Below are positions 11,052-20,695 of a stretch of DNA of 64,000 nucleotides, one piece after another. The position numbers and the translations under genes were made by a program. Position 1 is the stretch's first letter. Each line of letters opens with the position of its first letter. The notes beneath the pieces were generated by a model. It saw nothing but the letters and a program-made list of their open reading frames with translations, did not search any database and was not told the DNA's origin. This DNA is from Cymodocea nodosa (taxonomy: Eukaryota > Streptophyta > Magnoliopsida > Alismatales > Cymodoceaceae), in contig CM072347.1 in NCBI GenBank assembly GCA_036874045.1, positions 8,124,501 to 8,188,500 on the forward strand. Reading direction: 5' to 3'.

Positions 11052-11771
11052 TTAAGAAATACTTTTTCTTGGTACCCAATGTTGTTGAGGACCAAGTTCA
11101 TTAAACGCATATTTCTTATTTTTGTTTAAAAATAGTTTAACATTATCATTTATATTCTTATTAGTTGTAAGTACTATTGATTTATCATTAGCTTCATACT
11201 CACATATAGCATAATTGCTTTTGCAATTATTCTTTTTGTTTTTAGATGTAGTATAATCAAGACCAAACATATTTTTATCAATTGTTAATTTATTTTGGTC
11301 ATGCTTATACATTTCAGTAAGTTCATACCAAGATTTTGTACTTGTATTAAAATTTTCCGTACATAAAAAATCTTTTTCTACACAAGAATTTTTTGTTTTA
11401 TCACATGCAGAATGAGTAATTGGTCTAATACTAGTGTATTGAATTACATGCTCAGGTTTCTGAATTTTCAGTTTACTACAATTGTCTGAAATTTTAGAAA
11501 CATTAGAAACTGAATTTCCAGAACAAGAAATAAGATTTTTAGAAACATTTATAGTCATGTTAGAAGTACAATTTGACAAATCACATTGATTTATATTATT
11601 ACTGCATGATTCATCCCTTGAAGTACCTAATTCTACATATTTATTACCTTGTTTCATAATAAAAGGAATTTTAGTCTTAGATTTACTTGAAATGCAACTG
11701 ATAAATCTTTTATTGGCTTGAGATTCAGGATATTCAGGATAATCAAATCCTAAGCCAAATTTATAAGACAC
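11052..11771 (-). CDS. SIRE-A1 gag-pol linker region
   Basis: A 239-codon Asn/Lys/Ser-rich frame between gag and protease, starting SYKFGLGFDYP and ending LGPQQHWVPRKS. Equivalent positions in the other SIRE copies carry FGLGYATP...WLP or LGPTQKWVPR words (24,360-25,079; 23,773-24,045; 40,627-40,965; 60,028-60,271). It is therefore a conserved Sirevirus linker upstream of the protease rather than a separate gene. Low complexity, no enzymatic motif. Role unknown, possibly a spacer peptide. Confidence 0.65.
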   Translation of the reverse strand: MSYKFGLGFDYPEYPESQANKRFISCISSKSKTKIPFIMKQGNKYVELGTSRDESCSNNINQCDLSNCTSNMTINVSKNLISCSGNSVSNVSKISDNCSKLKIQKPEHVIQYTSIRPITHSACDKTKNSCVEKDFLCTENFNTSTKSWYELTEMYKHDQNKLTIDKNMFGLDYTTSKNKKNNCKSNYAICEYEANDKSIVLTTNKNINDNVKLFLNKNKKYAFNELGPQQHWVPRKSIS

Positions 11772-12072
11772 CGCATGGGTACCAGTTAGTTTGACTTAAA
11801 TTCCATTTCTCAAAGGTAGAATTTAAATCTTGCTCTCTCAGTTTTAATTTTTCTATCTCTAATTCAAGTTCATTTATATTGTTTCTTAACATTTCATTTT
11901 CAAATTCTATCTTTAATTTTTTAGCATTTATATTCTATATTTGTTCATGCAAGATACATTCATTAAATCTAAATTTTTGCAAATCTCTAGCATGATTTTC
12001 ATTATCACATTTAAACTTTTCTAAAGTAGTAGACAGGAAACAATTTTCTTCTTCCATAATAGATGAAGATTT

Positions 12073-13296
12073 TCAAATATTCTTATTTTCCAGTTTACAT
12101 ACTTTAAGTTTTTGTAATAATGCATGGTAAGCACATAATAATTCATCAAAGTTGAAATCTGAATGACTTTCAGGATCAGATATTACCTCAAACTCATCTG
12201 CCATGAAACACACATGAGCAACATCTTCTAACTCTTGTTTTCCTTCTGAATGTGAAGATTTTGATGCTGATTCCTCAGATTCAGACTCTTTAGACGTGTC
12301 ATCCCAAGTGACCTTCAAAGCCTTTTTCTTGTAAAACTTTCTTTGAGTTTTCTGAGCCGTCTTCTTCTGATTTGTCCTACTTTGTTTTTCATTTTTCCTC
12401 ATAGGACAATTTGGAGAAAGATGTCCAGGTTTCTTACAGTTGTAACATACATACTTTCTAGATGAAGAATTCTTGTCATTCAATGATTTTGATGTTAAGG
12501 GTTTATCATTTTTGTTCCTTTGCTGTTTCCTAGCTTTCCATGCTTTCTTGAATTTCCTAGTCAGCAGAATCAAATCCTCGTCAAAATCAGTAGATATATT
12601 AGAATCTGAATTAATTTTGAAGGCTATTTCTTTCTTCATTTTTAGTTTGTTGTGACTCAATGATTCATTTAATTGAACTTCATAAGCTGTTAAATTTCCT
12701 ATAAGTTCATTCATAGTATAAACATTTAAATCTCGTGATTCCTCAATTGATGTTACTTTCTGAGACCATTTAGAACTTAGGGATCTGAGAATTTTCCTCA
12801 CCAAATTCTTCTGTTCAAAATTCTTTCTTAAACATTTTAAGGAGTTTATGATATCAAGAAATCTAGAAAACATCTCAGAAATATTTTCGTCTTCATGCAT
12901 CTTAAAGAGTTCATACTTATGAATCAATATGTTTATTTTTGTCTCTTTAACTTGAGAAGTACCTTCATGTGAAACTTCTAATGCATGCCACACCTCATAA
13001 GCAGATTTATATGCCGACATTTTACAGAATTGTTCATAACTCAATGCATAAAATAAAATATTTAAGCCCTTAACATTCAGAGTTTCATTTTCTTTTTCAG
13101 TAATTGTCGAAGTATTATAAGGAGTAGTTAACAGAGTATATGGTTTAGAAATCATGAACCACAATTTATGATCTATACTTTGAAGAAAAACAGTCATCCT
13201 ATATTTCCAATATTCAAAATGTATTCCATCAAATAAAGGAGGACGATTAAGATTTTGGCCTTCATATAAAGAAAAATTACCATTTCCAGTAGCCAT
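12073..13296 (-). CDS. gag: SIRE-A1 Gag
   Basis: A 407-codon open frame starting MATGNGNFSLYEGQ just downstream of the primer site. The N-terminal DUF4219/UBN2-type capsid region (LFDGIHFEYWKYRM, HKLWFMI) runs through about residue 230. A CCHC knuckle (CYNCKKPGHLSPNC) lies near residue 285, flanked by basic stretches, followed by an acidic Ser/Glu tail. The stop is a single CGA/AGA-to-TGA type change: the paralogue at 25,257-26,366 reads through here and continues as a coiled coil. Gag forms the cytoplasmic virus-like particle and packages element RNA. Confidence 0.9.
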   Translation of the reverse strand: MATGNGNFSLYEGQNLNRPPLFDGIHFEYWKYRMTVFLQSIDHKLWFMISKPYTLLTTPYNTSTITEKENETLNVKGLNILFYALSYEQFCKMSAYKSAYEVWHALEVSHEGTSQVKETKINILIHKYELFKMHEDENISEMFSRFLDIINSLKCLRKNFEQKNLVRKILRSLSSKWSQKVTSIEESRDLNVYTMNELIGNLTAYEVQLNESLSHNKLKMKKEIAFKINSDSNISTDFDEDLILLTRKFKKAWKARKQQRNKNDKPLTSKSLNDKNSSSRKYVCYNCKKPGHLSPNCPMRKNEKQSRTNQKKTAQKTQRKFYKKKALKVTWDDTSKESESEESASKSSHSEGKQELEDVAHVCFMADEFEVISDPESHSDFNFDELLCAYHALLQKLKVCKLENKNI

Positions 13297-13482
13297 TTTA
13301 CCTTAGATTTTTCAACCTATTTGATTTTAAACAGTCTAAAAACTTTAAAACAACTTGAGCCTTAAATCAAGAAAGTTAAACGTATGCTCAGATATTAATT
13401 TCTGTTTAAAAACAAGGAAGGTAGAATAAGCAATGATATTAAATAAATTGGTATCGATTTTATATCAAAGATTATTAACAAA

Positions 13483-13494
13483 GCTTTAATACCA
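13483..13494 (-). other. Decayed Met primer-binding site of SIRE-A1
   Basis: The minus strand reads TGGTATTAAAGC, two changes from TGGTATCAGAGC, 2 nt inside the 5' LTR. Confidence 0.8.
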
Positions 13495-13496
13495 CT

Positions 13497-15104
13497 TGTA
13501 GGATCGTATGGCTACACAAGAGGGGGGTGAATTGTGTATCTTTAATATTTTCTGAAATATAATTGAAACTTTAAATCTCAAAAATAAGTTGTGACATTGT
13601 TTTTATAAAATCATTTTTATTCAAGGTTTCAATTACAATATATAATTTAATTCTCAGAAATTGTAGATGCAATTATATTTCGATACCATGTATCATCTAA
13701 ACAATTTCATAACTACAAACTGGGAAAACTAATTTGCGGAATTTAAAACTTTTCTCCCTGTTTGAGATCTTTCTTATTCTTTTTCTTCTTCAGCAATTCT
13801 TTAGTGACAAATATCTTGTCTTTTCATGCTTCACCGAATTTGCTTTCTTTTGATACTTTAAATCTTCAGTGACGAAAATCTTACCTTTTTATGCTTCACT
13901 GAACTTTCTTCCACTTGAGAGATATTCCCCGAGAAGGTGTTTTTGATCCCTGAAAAAGATTTTTCTTTTGGCGTGCAGGGATGGTTTGATCCTTGAAAAG
14001 ATTTTTCTTTTTGTGTGCAAGGATTAATTGATCAACGAGAATTCTATGCCTTTTATACTGTATCTTCATTTCATGCATATCCTTCACGTTTAACCACTAC
14101 CAGTTTTCCAGTTCTCCACGTCTTTCCTTTTTCCTTCATCGAAACACACACATTCTAAACCATGTTTATATTTCGAATTTCCTTTAATCATTAGTCCTGG
14201 ATCTCTGAAAAATTTCCTGCAAAATAAACTTTCTCGTCCAAAAGTTTTTCATCAATATAATAAGAAGCCGTTACTTTAATGTTAACTAAACGAGTAACAC
14301 AAGTATATATATAACTTAACGTTTCTAACTTAACGAGTTCCTCATGTGCTATTTCATGTGACAAGTACTGTAGCTAACTCAACGAACTAAGTCCGTGGTG
14401 TTATGCTATCTCAACGAACCATCTCCGTTGTGTTATGATAACTCAACGAACCATTTCTGTTGTGTTATGAAAATTCAACGAACCAGTAATAAACAAATGT
14501 TTTTATAATAAGAATTTTACCACGTGCAAAAAATAATAACTTAAGTTTATAACGCTAACCTAACGCATTGCCTTAGTGTTCAATATAGCAACTCAACGCG
14601 TTTAGTTATGTTAACTTAACGAGTTAAACATGTGCACCTCACGTGATACAATACAACATTCGTAACTTATAATTTCACCACGTGTATAGCACTAACTTAA
14701 CGAGTTCGTCTCTTCTTTTAGTCACTAACTTAACGAGTTATCACGTGACCTATTTTAACCTTTTAGCCTTTAACTTAACGAGTTCTCATGTGACCTCAAT
14801 ACAAACAAAACTCTAACTTAACGAGTTGTCTAAACGTGCACTATTCATGATACAGAAGATATAACATTAAAACATATCATGCTTTTCAATAAAAACACAC
14901 GTTAACTTAACGTTTAGCTAAATGAGAAATTAATGCAATGAAACGACTAGTTATTAACTTCAGATCCAATACAGACAAGTATTTATATTAGTAAGCTTTT
15001 TCTGTATTAATTGATGATTTTAATTTCTTTTCACAAGCAATAGTAATTGAGCAAATATGATTATTTTCATTCAGCACACATCATCAAAACAAAAATACTC
15101 AACA
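13497..15104 (-). repeat. SIRE-A1 5' LTR
   Basis: 1,608 bp, TGTAGG...CAACA on the plus strand. It has the same modules as the 3' LTR: TATAAAAG at 14,050-14,057 (minus), then upstream three AACTCAACGAACCA repeats (14,370-14,485) and an array of TAACTTAACGAG and G-box words (14,557-14,910). The block 14,557-14,649 is closely similar to the Athila LTR block 47,453-47,545. Confidence 0.92.
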
Positions 15105-15724
15105 AATATCTCATGACCTGATATATCTCATGTAGTGGGAGTGGTTAGTAGATATATGGCAGAACCAGGAGTTGAGCATTGGTCTATGGCACTGTGGATA
15201 CTCAGATATCTCAGATATTTCCTAGATGTAGATCTAAATTTCAAGAAATGACCAGTTGAATTGATTGGCTATTGTGATGCTAATTTAGGAAGAGAGTTGG
15301 ACAAAAGTAGGGGTACTTCAGGTTATATTTTTGCATAGGAAGTACTGCAATTAGCTGGAGATCCAAGTTGCAAAGTATTGTTGCACTCTCGACCACAGAA
15401 GCTGAATATGTTGCAGTAGCAAAGGTAGCTAAAGAAAGAATCTGGCTAGAGAATGTACTAGCCGAATTAGAGCACAAACAGAATAGAAGCATTCTATTTT
15501 GTGACAATCAAAGTGCAATTTATTTAGTTGAGAATCCAAAGTTCCATTCAAGGTCTAAACATATGAGAATGAGATTTCATTTCATAGAGGAAGAGATAGA
15601 GCAGAATAGGGTAGATTTTCAGAAGATTGCTGGATCTGAAAATGCAGTAGATATGCTAACCAAAGTTCTGAATCTGCAGAAATTAAGGCTCTGTATGGCC
15701 TTAATTGGTCTCTTGAAAAACTGA
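15105..15724 (+). pseudogene. Tork-like RT end and RNase H
   Basis: Resumes the Tork-like pol after SIRE-A1, but far downstream of where it stopped. It reads SRYMAEPGVEHW, then IGYCDAN with a broken frame, then from 15,368 an open stretch with ALSTTEAEY, CDNQSAIYLVENP and RSKHMRMRFHFI, ending with DMLTKVLNLQKL. RNase H motifs are recognisable, with a stop and a frameshift around 15,335-15,368. Roughly 2-2.5 kb coding for the integrase core and most of RT is missing relative to a normal copia pol. Confidence 0.85.
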
Positions 15725-15841
15725 AAAGTAGAAGGGGATGAAGAGTTGATGATTATTAGAGCAGCAATTGCAATAATCTGTAAGCCAAGTGTAGAGATTG
15801 ATTTTTCTTTCGATCATTGTGACAAACTCCAAGTGGGAGAT
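15725..15841 (+). other. Tork-like 3' untranslated region and polypurine tract
   Basis: A short non-coding stretch ending AAGTGGGAGAT directly before the 3' LTR; this is the plus-strand primer. Confidence 0.75.
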
Positions 15842-16796
15842 TGTTAGGGCAAGTATTATAGGTGTGGAGTATGCCACAAGTAGTCCAGGTTCAATCGGAA
15901 GCTTATTAGCAGTAAGTATCCGACAGTTATATATTTTCGGTAGTTTACAGACCTAAGTATCTAGAAATAAAAGTTAAGTCGGAGGCTTTGACTTAACTAT
16001 CCGAAAGTTAGAAGATTTCGGAGAGTTAAGTTGTAACTATCCGAAATGACTTAAAGGACACTTAAGTGGATCTTCGGATAGTTAAAAAGCCAAGTATCCG
16101 AAAAGCAATGACTTAAGTGGATCTTCGGATAGTTAGGCAGTAACTATCCGAAGTTCATGAGTTTTTTGGAGGGTTATCGGTAGAACCTTCCAAAATGCCT
16201 AAAAAGACACTTAAGTGAGTTTTTGGATAGTTAAGGTATAACTATCCAAAAGACATGTAGTTTTCGATGAGTTATCAACATAACCTTCTGAAAGGACAGA
16301 GAGAGAAAAGTAAGTGACTTTTTAGACAATTAAGTCTGTAATTGTCTAAAATACAGAATCTCTCGGACAGTTAACCTAGTACTGTACCGCCCGTTTAGAA
16401 AGAATATTCTCTTTGGATAGTTAAGTCTGTAACTATCCGAAATGTTGCAGATTTCGAAGAGTTAAGAAGATAAGGCTCCAAAATTAATAGCCTCTTCTCC
16501 GAAGCATTGTTTCTCTACTGTAATGGCTTGTATATAATTAAAGGTATATAAGCCCTAAGTTGGGTAGTATATAAACCTTTATGATGTTGTAAAACATTGC
16601 GGTTGATTGTGCTAAAGCTCATAAGGAACCCTCAACTCTCCGTGGACGTAAGCTATTACTGAACCATGTAAATCCTGTTTCTTCTCTATATTATTTCTTC
16701 TCTTACTCTTCACTCCTAGCATCAGTGAGTTTAGAGCTGAGTGTTTCAGTATCGTGTCATAGAAGGTTAACTGAACGATTCGTTAAGAAATTAACA
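15842..16796 (+). repeat. Tork-like 3' LTR
   Basis: 955 bp, TGTTAGGGC to TTAACA, the same length as the 5' LTR. The 13-bp dyad is retained at 16,123-16,153. Differences from the 5' copy scatter through the array. Confidence 0.9.
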
Positions 16797-16818
16797 GCTA
16801 CTGTGCTCTAATACCACT
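16797..16818 (-). other. Primer-site remnant of a third TRIM unit
   Basis: The minus strand reads AGTGGTATTAGAGC then CACAGTAGC, a Met primer site abutting the LTR at 16,819. Because it follows a 3' LTR, another internal domain must once have continued leftward. Its sequence after the primer site differs from that at 17,050-17,127. Confidence 0.6.
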
Positions 16819-17049
16819 TGTTAGGATCGGGTGCTACCATCTATGCTAAAACCCCGAGGTGTTAGCAAAGGCTCCTCAACATCCTGTTAAAGGTTCTTAG
16901 CACCCAACCACATGCTGTTCAAGTGTGACCTAGGCATTTGGTCTCCAGCTTTCAATCATGCCACATGTCACGGGACAACGTGAGGCATCTCTCAACGCAA
17001 GCAATTGTTAAGACACACGCCAACCAGTACGTGTGTTGGACACCCAACA
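16819..17049 (-). repeat. TRIM LTR, left copy
   Basis: On the plus strand it runs TGTTAGGATC to ACCCAACA, 231 bp. An apparent 60-codon frame over its end is by-product of the repeat and unlikely to be a gene. Confidence 0.85.
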
Positions 17050-17090
17050 ATCACCCCCCCCAGCACACGTACACGCAATATGCGTCTGTT

Positions 17091-17103
17091 GGGACTCGAA
17101 CCC
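17091..17103 (-). promoter_or_regulatory. tRNA-like B-box in TRIM internal domain
   Basis: The minus strand reads GGGTTCGAGTCCC, an exact match to a tRNA T-arm with self-complementary GGG/CCC ends and to the RNA polymerase III B-box consensus GGTTCGANTCC. It lies 10 bp after the primer site. Confidence 0.55.
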
Positions 17104-17127
17104 GCGACCCCTTGCTCTGATACCACT

Positions 17128-17358
17128 TGTTAGGATCGGGTGCTACCATCTATGCTAAAACCCCGAGGTGTTAGCAAAGGCTCCTCAACATCCTGTTAAA
17201 GGTTCTTAGCACCCAGCTGCGTGCTGTTCAAGTGTGACCTAGGCGTTTGGTCTTTAGCTTTCAATCATGCCACATGTCACGGGACAGCGTGAGGCATCTC
17301 TCAACGCAAGCAATTGTTAGGATACATGCCAACCAGTACGTGTGCTGGACACCCAACA
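17128..17358 (-). repeat. TRIM LTR, right copy
   Basis: 231 bp, about 95% identical to the left copy, with all differences of the C/T or A/G kind. It ends exactly before CATTT. Confidence 0.85.
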
Positions 17359-17363
17359 CATTT
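17359..17363. other. Right target-site duplication CATTT
   Basis: Matches 1,036-1,040. Collapsing the two copies restores the reading frame of ORF3. Confidence 0.65.
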
Positions 17364-18678
17364 ATGTCTATGATTGATCTATACAACAACTGTCTTTGTA
17401 GGAAAGAATGTTCTATAATAGATTCATTCTGTATTTCTGAAATTTCTATACTTGAGACATTGGCAATGTAATATTCAATTTGTAACTATGTAGGTTGTTG
17501 ATTATATACATTTATCAACAAGTATATTATATACTGTAACAGACATAACCATATGTATAAACTATAGTATAAGCAACTATACCAAAAATCAAAAGTGTCT
17601 ATTCGAGATACAGTCAGAGGAAGAATATCTGTACATTCCTCTTTAGATGAAATATCTTCAACATTCATAGACTTAGTGTCTATATATCAAAAATATCATC
17701 AAAATTGATATCATCTGTATATGTATCATTAAAATTTCCTACATGTTCTCTTTTCGTAGGAAAAGAATGTGTGCTTGTAGCATGACGTGAAAAACTGTCC
17801 ATTGTATTAAAAGATACATTATGCACTAATGTGACACAATACCTTAAAGTGTATACGTGTAATCCAATATTTGTCACATTTACTGGGATTCCTAACACAA
17901 ACGTTTATCCAGCTTTTGCAATGGAACATAGTTTTCCATTTTTCAATGATTCTTCTCTTTGCTGCAATATTCCTTATACACCTGTAGTCAGTCCAAAATA
18001 TTCTAATGTCTTCTTCTTTTTCCGACTATATGCCTATAGTGTTTCTGGTTGTTCAGGAGGTTCTAAAATTTTCTTAATTTCTCTTGTTAAAGGCACCTGT
18101 GGTCTTGATGGTCCTTTACCATGATGCCTAGGTTGTAATAATGGAATATAGAGTTTTAAGCTCTCAACCTCTGCCAATTTTAGTTGATAAACTTTTTGTC
18201 CTTCACTTTAAAGGCCCATTTTCCAAATGGCAGTTTTCTGTTTATCAATATATTGTTGAATGTCATCTAAAACAGCCGAGGGAAAATAATGTTGGGAATG
18301 CAAAGATTCTAATTCCCTATTGGCATTTTCTATCATTGGTCCCCATTTCTTTCCATAGTTAGTGATAGACTATACCGATTTTTCAAGTACATGTCTAGAA
18401 CTGATATTGGTCCCCATTTCTTTTAAAGTTCATTTCCATAGTTGTAATGTGGAAAGTTCAGTCTGTTTTAGTCTAAACTATGTTTCAACATAATTGTGAA
18501 TAAACTTCCAACAGAAATTTTTCTCATCTTGAATAGCTTTTCTAATTTCATGTAGTATTTCATTTGTAAAAGTGTACCTTGAGTAGATGTCGTTGATTTC
18601 ACTTTGTATTTTTTGAAGTTCTAGCTCTCTTTTCTACACTTTTGTCATTCTACCACGTCCTCTTCCATGTCTTGACAT
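17359..18678 (-). pseudogene. SIRE-C ORF3, N-terminal part
   Basis: The minus-strand frame opens at ATG 18,678 with an RG-rich start (HGRGRGRM), as in SIRE-A ORF3, followed by a charged coiled-coil-like region (NDIYSRYTFTNEILHEI aligns with the SIRE-A YFFSQEILDEV segment). About eight in-frame stops are scattered to 17,680. One frameshift near 17,670 leads to 17,668-17,486, which has one hydrophobic run (about 17,495-17,560), then continues to the TSD at 17,359. With the 251-1,035 portion the ancestral frame would be about 700 codons. The role is unknown; a membrane protein is possible but not shown. Confidence 0.65.
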
Positions 18679-20692
18679 TGTCGATTAATCTTCGCTGTGC
18701 ACTGTAGAACTTAGTGGAAGTAAAGATTGTGAAACTAGCATTTTACCAAGGTAGAAACACGAAAGGTTGTCAGTAAAACATTTATAACTCTTCGAGTTTA
18801 TAAACGGATAAACGGATTCAATCATTGAAATCATAAATATAAGATCCGTTACTGATAAATAACTCGAGTGCTTACAATAATTGTACGAGTTTTACAACCA
18901 ACAAAAGCAGAATACTTAGCGTAATTGTTCATGTAAAGAAAATAACTGCGGGTTAAGTGAAAAGTAAGAAAACTCGAAGACTTATGATAACTATTTGAGT
19001 TTTGTGAGCAGTAAAACATATAACTATACGACAAACAAGAATAGTTATTATCAGAGATTAAGTCTTTCAGAAAAATATAAGAATATTAAATTAACTGTTC
19101 GAGTTTCTCAGATTGATAGGTGTGAAAGTCGAAGAGTTAAACATAACTATTCGAGTTTCAACTAAGACATAATAAAGCAATGAAATTCAACACGTGTATA
19201 ATTCTAACTTAAGGAGTTCAGATATTTTCGTATACTTATAAACCTAACTATTCGATGCTTAAATGCATTTCGGAGAGTTACCAAATAACTTACCGAACAT
19301 TCACTTAAGATATGCATTTAGGCTTTGACACGTGTACTTTAGGAAATAATAAAATATTCTATTGATCATTTAAAATATAACTATCCAATATATACAATAT
19401 AGTCTTCCGAAATCACAGAAAATTCAGATACTTAAGAATTAAAAAAACCTGTATTTCACTAACAGTTCAGAAATGTACTAAATTAATGTTAATTTCCTGA
19501 AATTATGTAGATTCTTTCATGAAAAAATATAATAGTTCATAATAGTTGAATTATTATATGAGAAATTGCTCCCCCTACATAAATGTAGTCTAAAGAATCT
19601 ATGACGTACTTAAACTGGGTTGCCAAGTCCTAAATAATTTGACTTTAAAAGGTCAAATAACTTACTTAAGTTGGTTACTAAGTCTTAAATAGATTTGAGT
19701 CTCTCTATTTGTTTTTTTTTTTAAATATTAATTAAATACAGAAATAAGTAGTAGATTTAACAATTTAGACTTTCTAGCTTTTATCTTATTTAGTTTATAA
19801 AAGATAATTCATAGAGATATACCTTCAGGAACTTAAAAGAATTCAATAATGAGTACACGAACTTAAGAAAATAAATATCGTACATTATGTGTAAAAAATA
19901 GATAATAACAAGGAAAAATAACAAAGATTATATGCATAGATTATGACAAGATTGTTATAACACCTTGAAAATAAATTAAGCTTGAGTACATTGCCCACTT
20001 TTTTTTTGTTTATATTCATATATATATATATATTTTATGTATTATCTCCCACAATATCATCTTTTTATGTGATCACAATCCTTTACTTAGGGGAAAGATA
20101 ACCAGTTATTCAATGACAAGTGAGAATAGGTAAAAAAAAAAAATTTTAATTTTTTTTTTAATATAATTTGAATTACTTGCAAAATGAGTTTTCAATCAAC
20201 ACATCCCAAACCAGTTGGTTTAAGTGACTAGGGTTTAAGATCCCCTAACGAACTTAATTACTCAAGTAATTGTAGACAAAAAAGAAATAAAACAAGATAG
20301 TAAATTAAATTAGAGGCAACCGCAAGAATTAATTTTTCTAACAGAATGTTAATAACTTTCCTTTAATAAAAAGTACATACTTTCTATGTATTTTCTTGTT
20401 AAAATCTCTATAATAGCATATACATAAGTAACAAAAATACAGTTGGCACTCACATTGAATCAATTTAACTTTCCTTAAGTAATCTTTTCTGAATTTTTCT
20501 TAAATAAATTGACTTCAATAAAGATCAGAATTTCATAAATTCTTAACTACTAGAAAACTGTAATTCGAAAATAGATATTTTGTTTTGTTTTTTTTTTAAT
20601 AATAAAGAAATTAAATTCTAAAACTACCTTTTTAACAAACCAAAATGCAATGAACAGGACAACTTAAACATCAGATAACCTACAGATACCAA
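18679..20692. promoter_or_regulatory. Pol-ORF3 interval of SIRE-C with LTR-like motif array
   Basis: No coding sequence seen. From the ORF3 side it has a minus-strand TATAAAT at 18,780-18,786 about 100 bp before the ATG. Next comes an array of TAACTATTCGAG/AACTCTTCGAG words (18,787-19,160). Then a block (about 19,166-19,540) aligns with Athila LTR U3 at 47,541-47,915 in the same orientation relative to the coding strand. GCTCCCCCTACAT at 19,568 is a further purine tract. 19,990-20,170 holds TA and A/T homopolymer runs. Confidence 0.5.
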
Positions 20693-20695
20693 GTT

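Larger units (their letters stand above)
3407..15104 (-). mobile_element. SIRE-A1, near-complete Sirevirus-type copia element
   Basis: Direct LTRs at 3,407-5,020 (3') and 13,497-15,104 (5') enclose gag, PR-IN, RT-RNase H and a third ORF, in Sirevirus order on the minus strand. It interrupts the Tork-like element: Tork pre-integrase coding lies to its left and Tork RNase H coding to its right. Flanking pentamers AATCC (3,402-3,406) and AATAT (15,105-15,109) differ, so simple insertion is not demonstrated. Coding regions carry few breaks (a frameshift near 8,975, isolated stops). It is the best preserved coding set in the window. Confidence 0.88.
1041..16796 (+). mobile_element. Tork-like Ty1/copia element, nested and gutted
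   Basis: Two direct 955-bp LTRs (1,041-1,995 and 15,842-16,796) enclose a Met primer site, gag, a protease start and, after an 11.7-kb nested SIRE element, only the end of RT and RNase H. Gag and the pre-integrase region look Tork/Tnt1-like by motif order and spacing. Integrase core and most of RT are absent, so the element cannot move by itself. Expected 5-bp duplications do not match (CATTT left, GCTAC right), explained by a later deletion at its left border. Confidence 0.8.
16819..17358 (-). mobile_element. TRIM-like miniature LTR element
   Basis: Two 231-bp direct LTRs (16,819-17,049 and 17,128-17,358) flank an internal domain of only 78 bp (17,050-17,127). That domain contains a perfect Met primer site (17,114-17,125), a tRNA T-arm-like B-box (17,091-17,103) and a G8 purine tract (17,054-17,064). 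There is no coding capacity. Base composition is markedly more GC-rich than the surroundings. By my count the LTRs differ at 12 sites, all transitions. CATTT follows at 17,359. It depends on another element's enzymes. Confidence 0.85.

Noticed and set aside
17091-17125. tRNA gene
   Set aside because: Only a T-arm-like B-box and a primer-binding site are present; no A-box, anticodon arm or acceptor pairing.
16938-17471. Two similar 60-74 codon frames with an SFQSCHMSRD start
   Set aside because: They are the same stretch of the two TRIM LTRs; similarity follows from the repeat, and stops differ beyond the LTR.
17495-17560. Transmembrane segment proving an envelope protein
   Set aside because: A single hydrophobic run in a decayed, frameshifted stretch; no signal peptide and no equivalent in SIRE-A ORF3.
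20131-20165. A-run followed by T-run as a terminator or origin
   Set aside because: Simple low-complexity AT sequence in a non-coding interval; nothing else supports a function.
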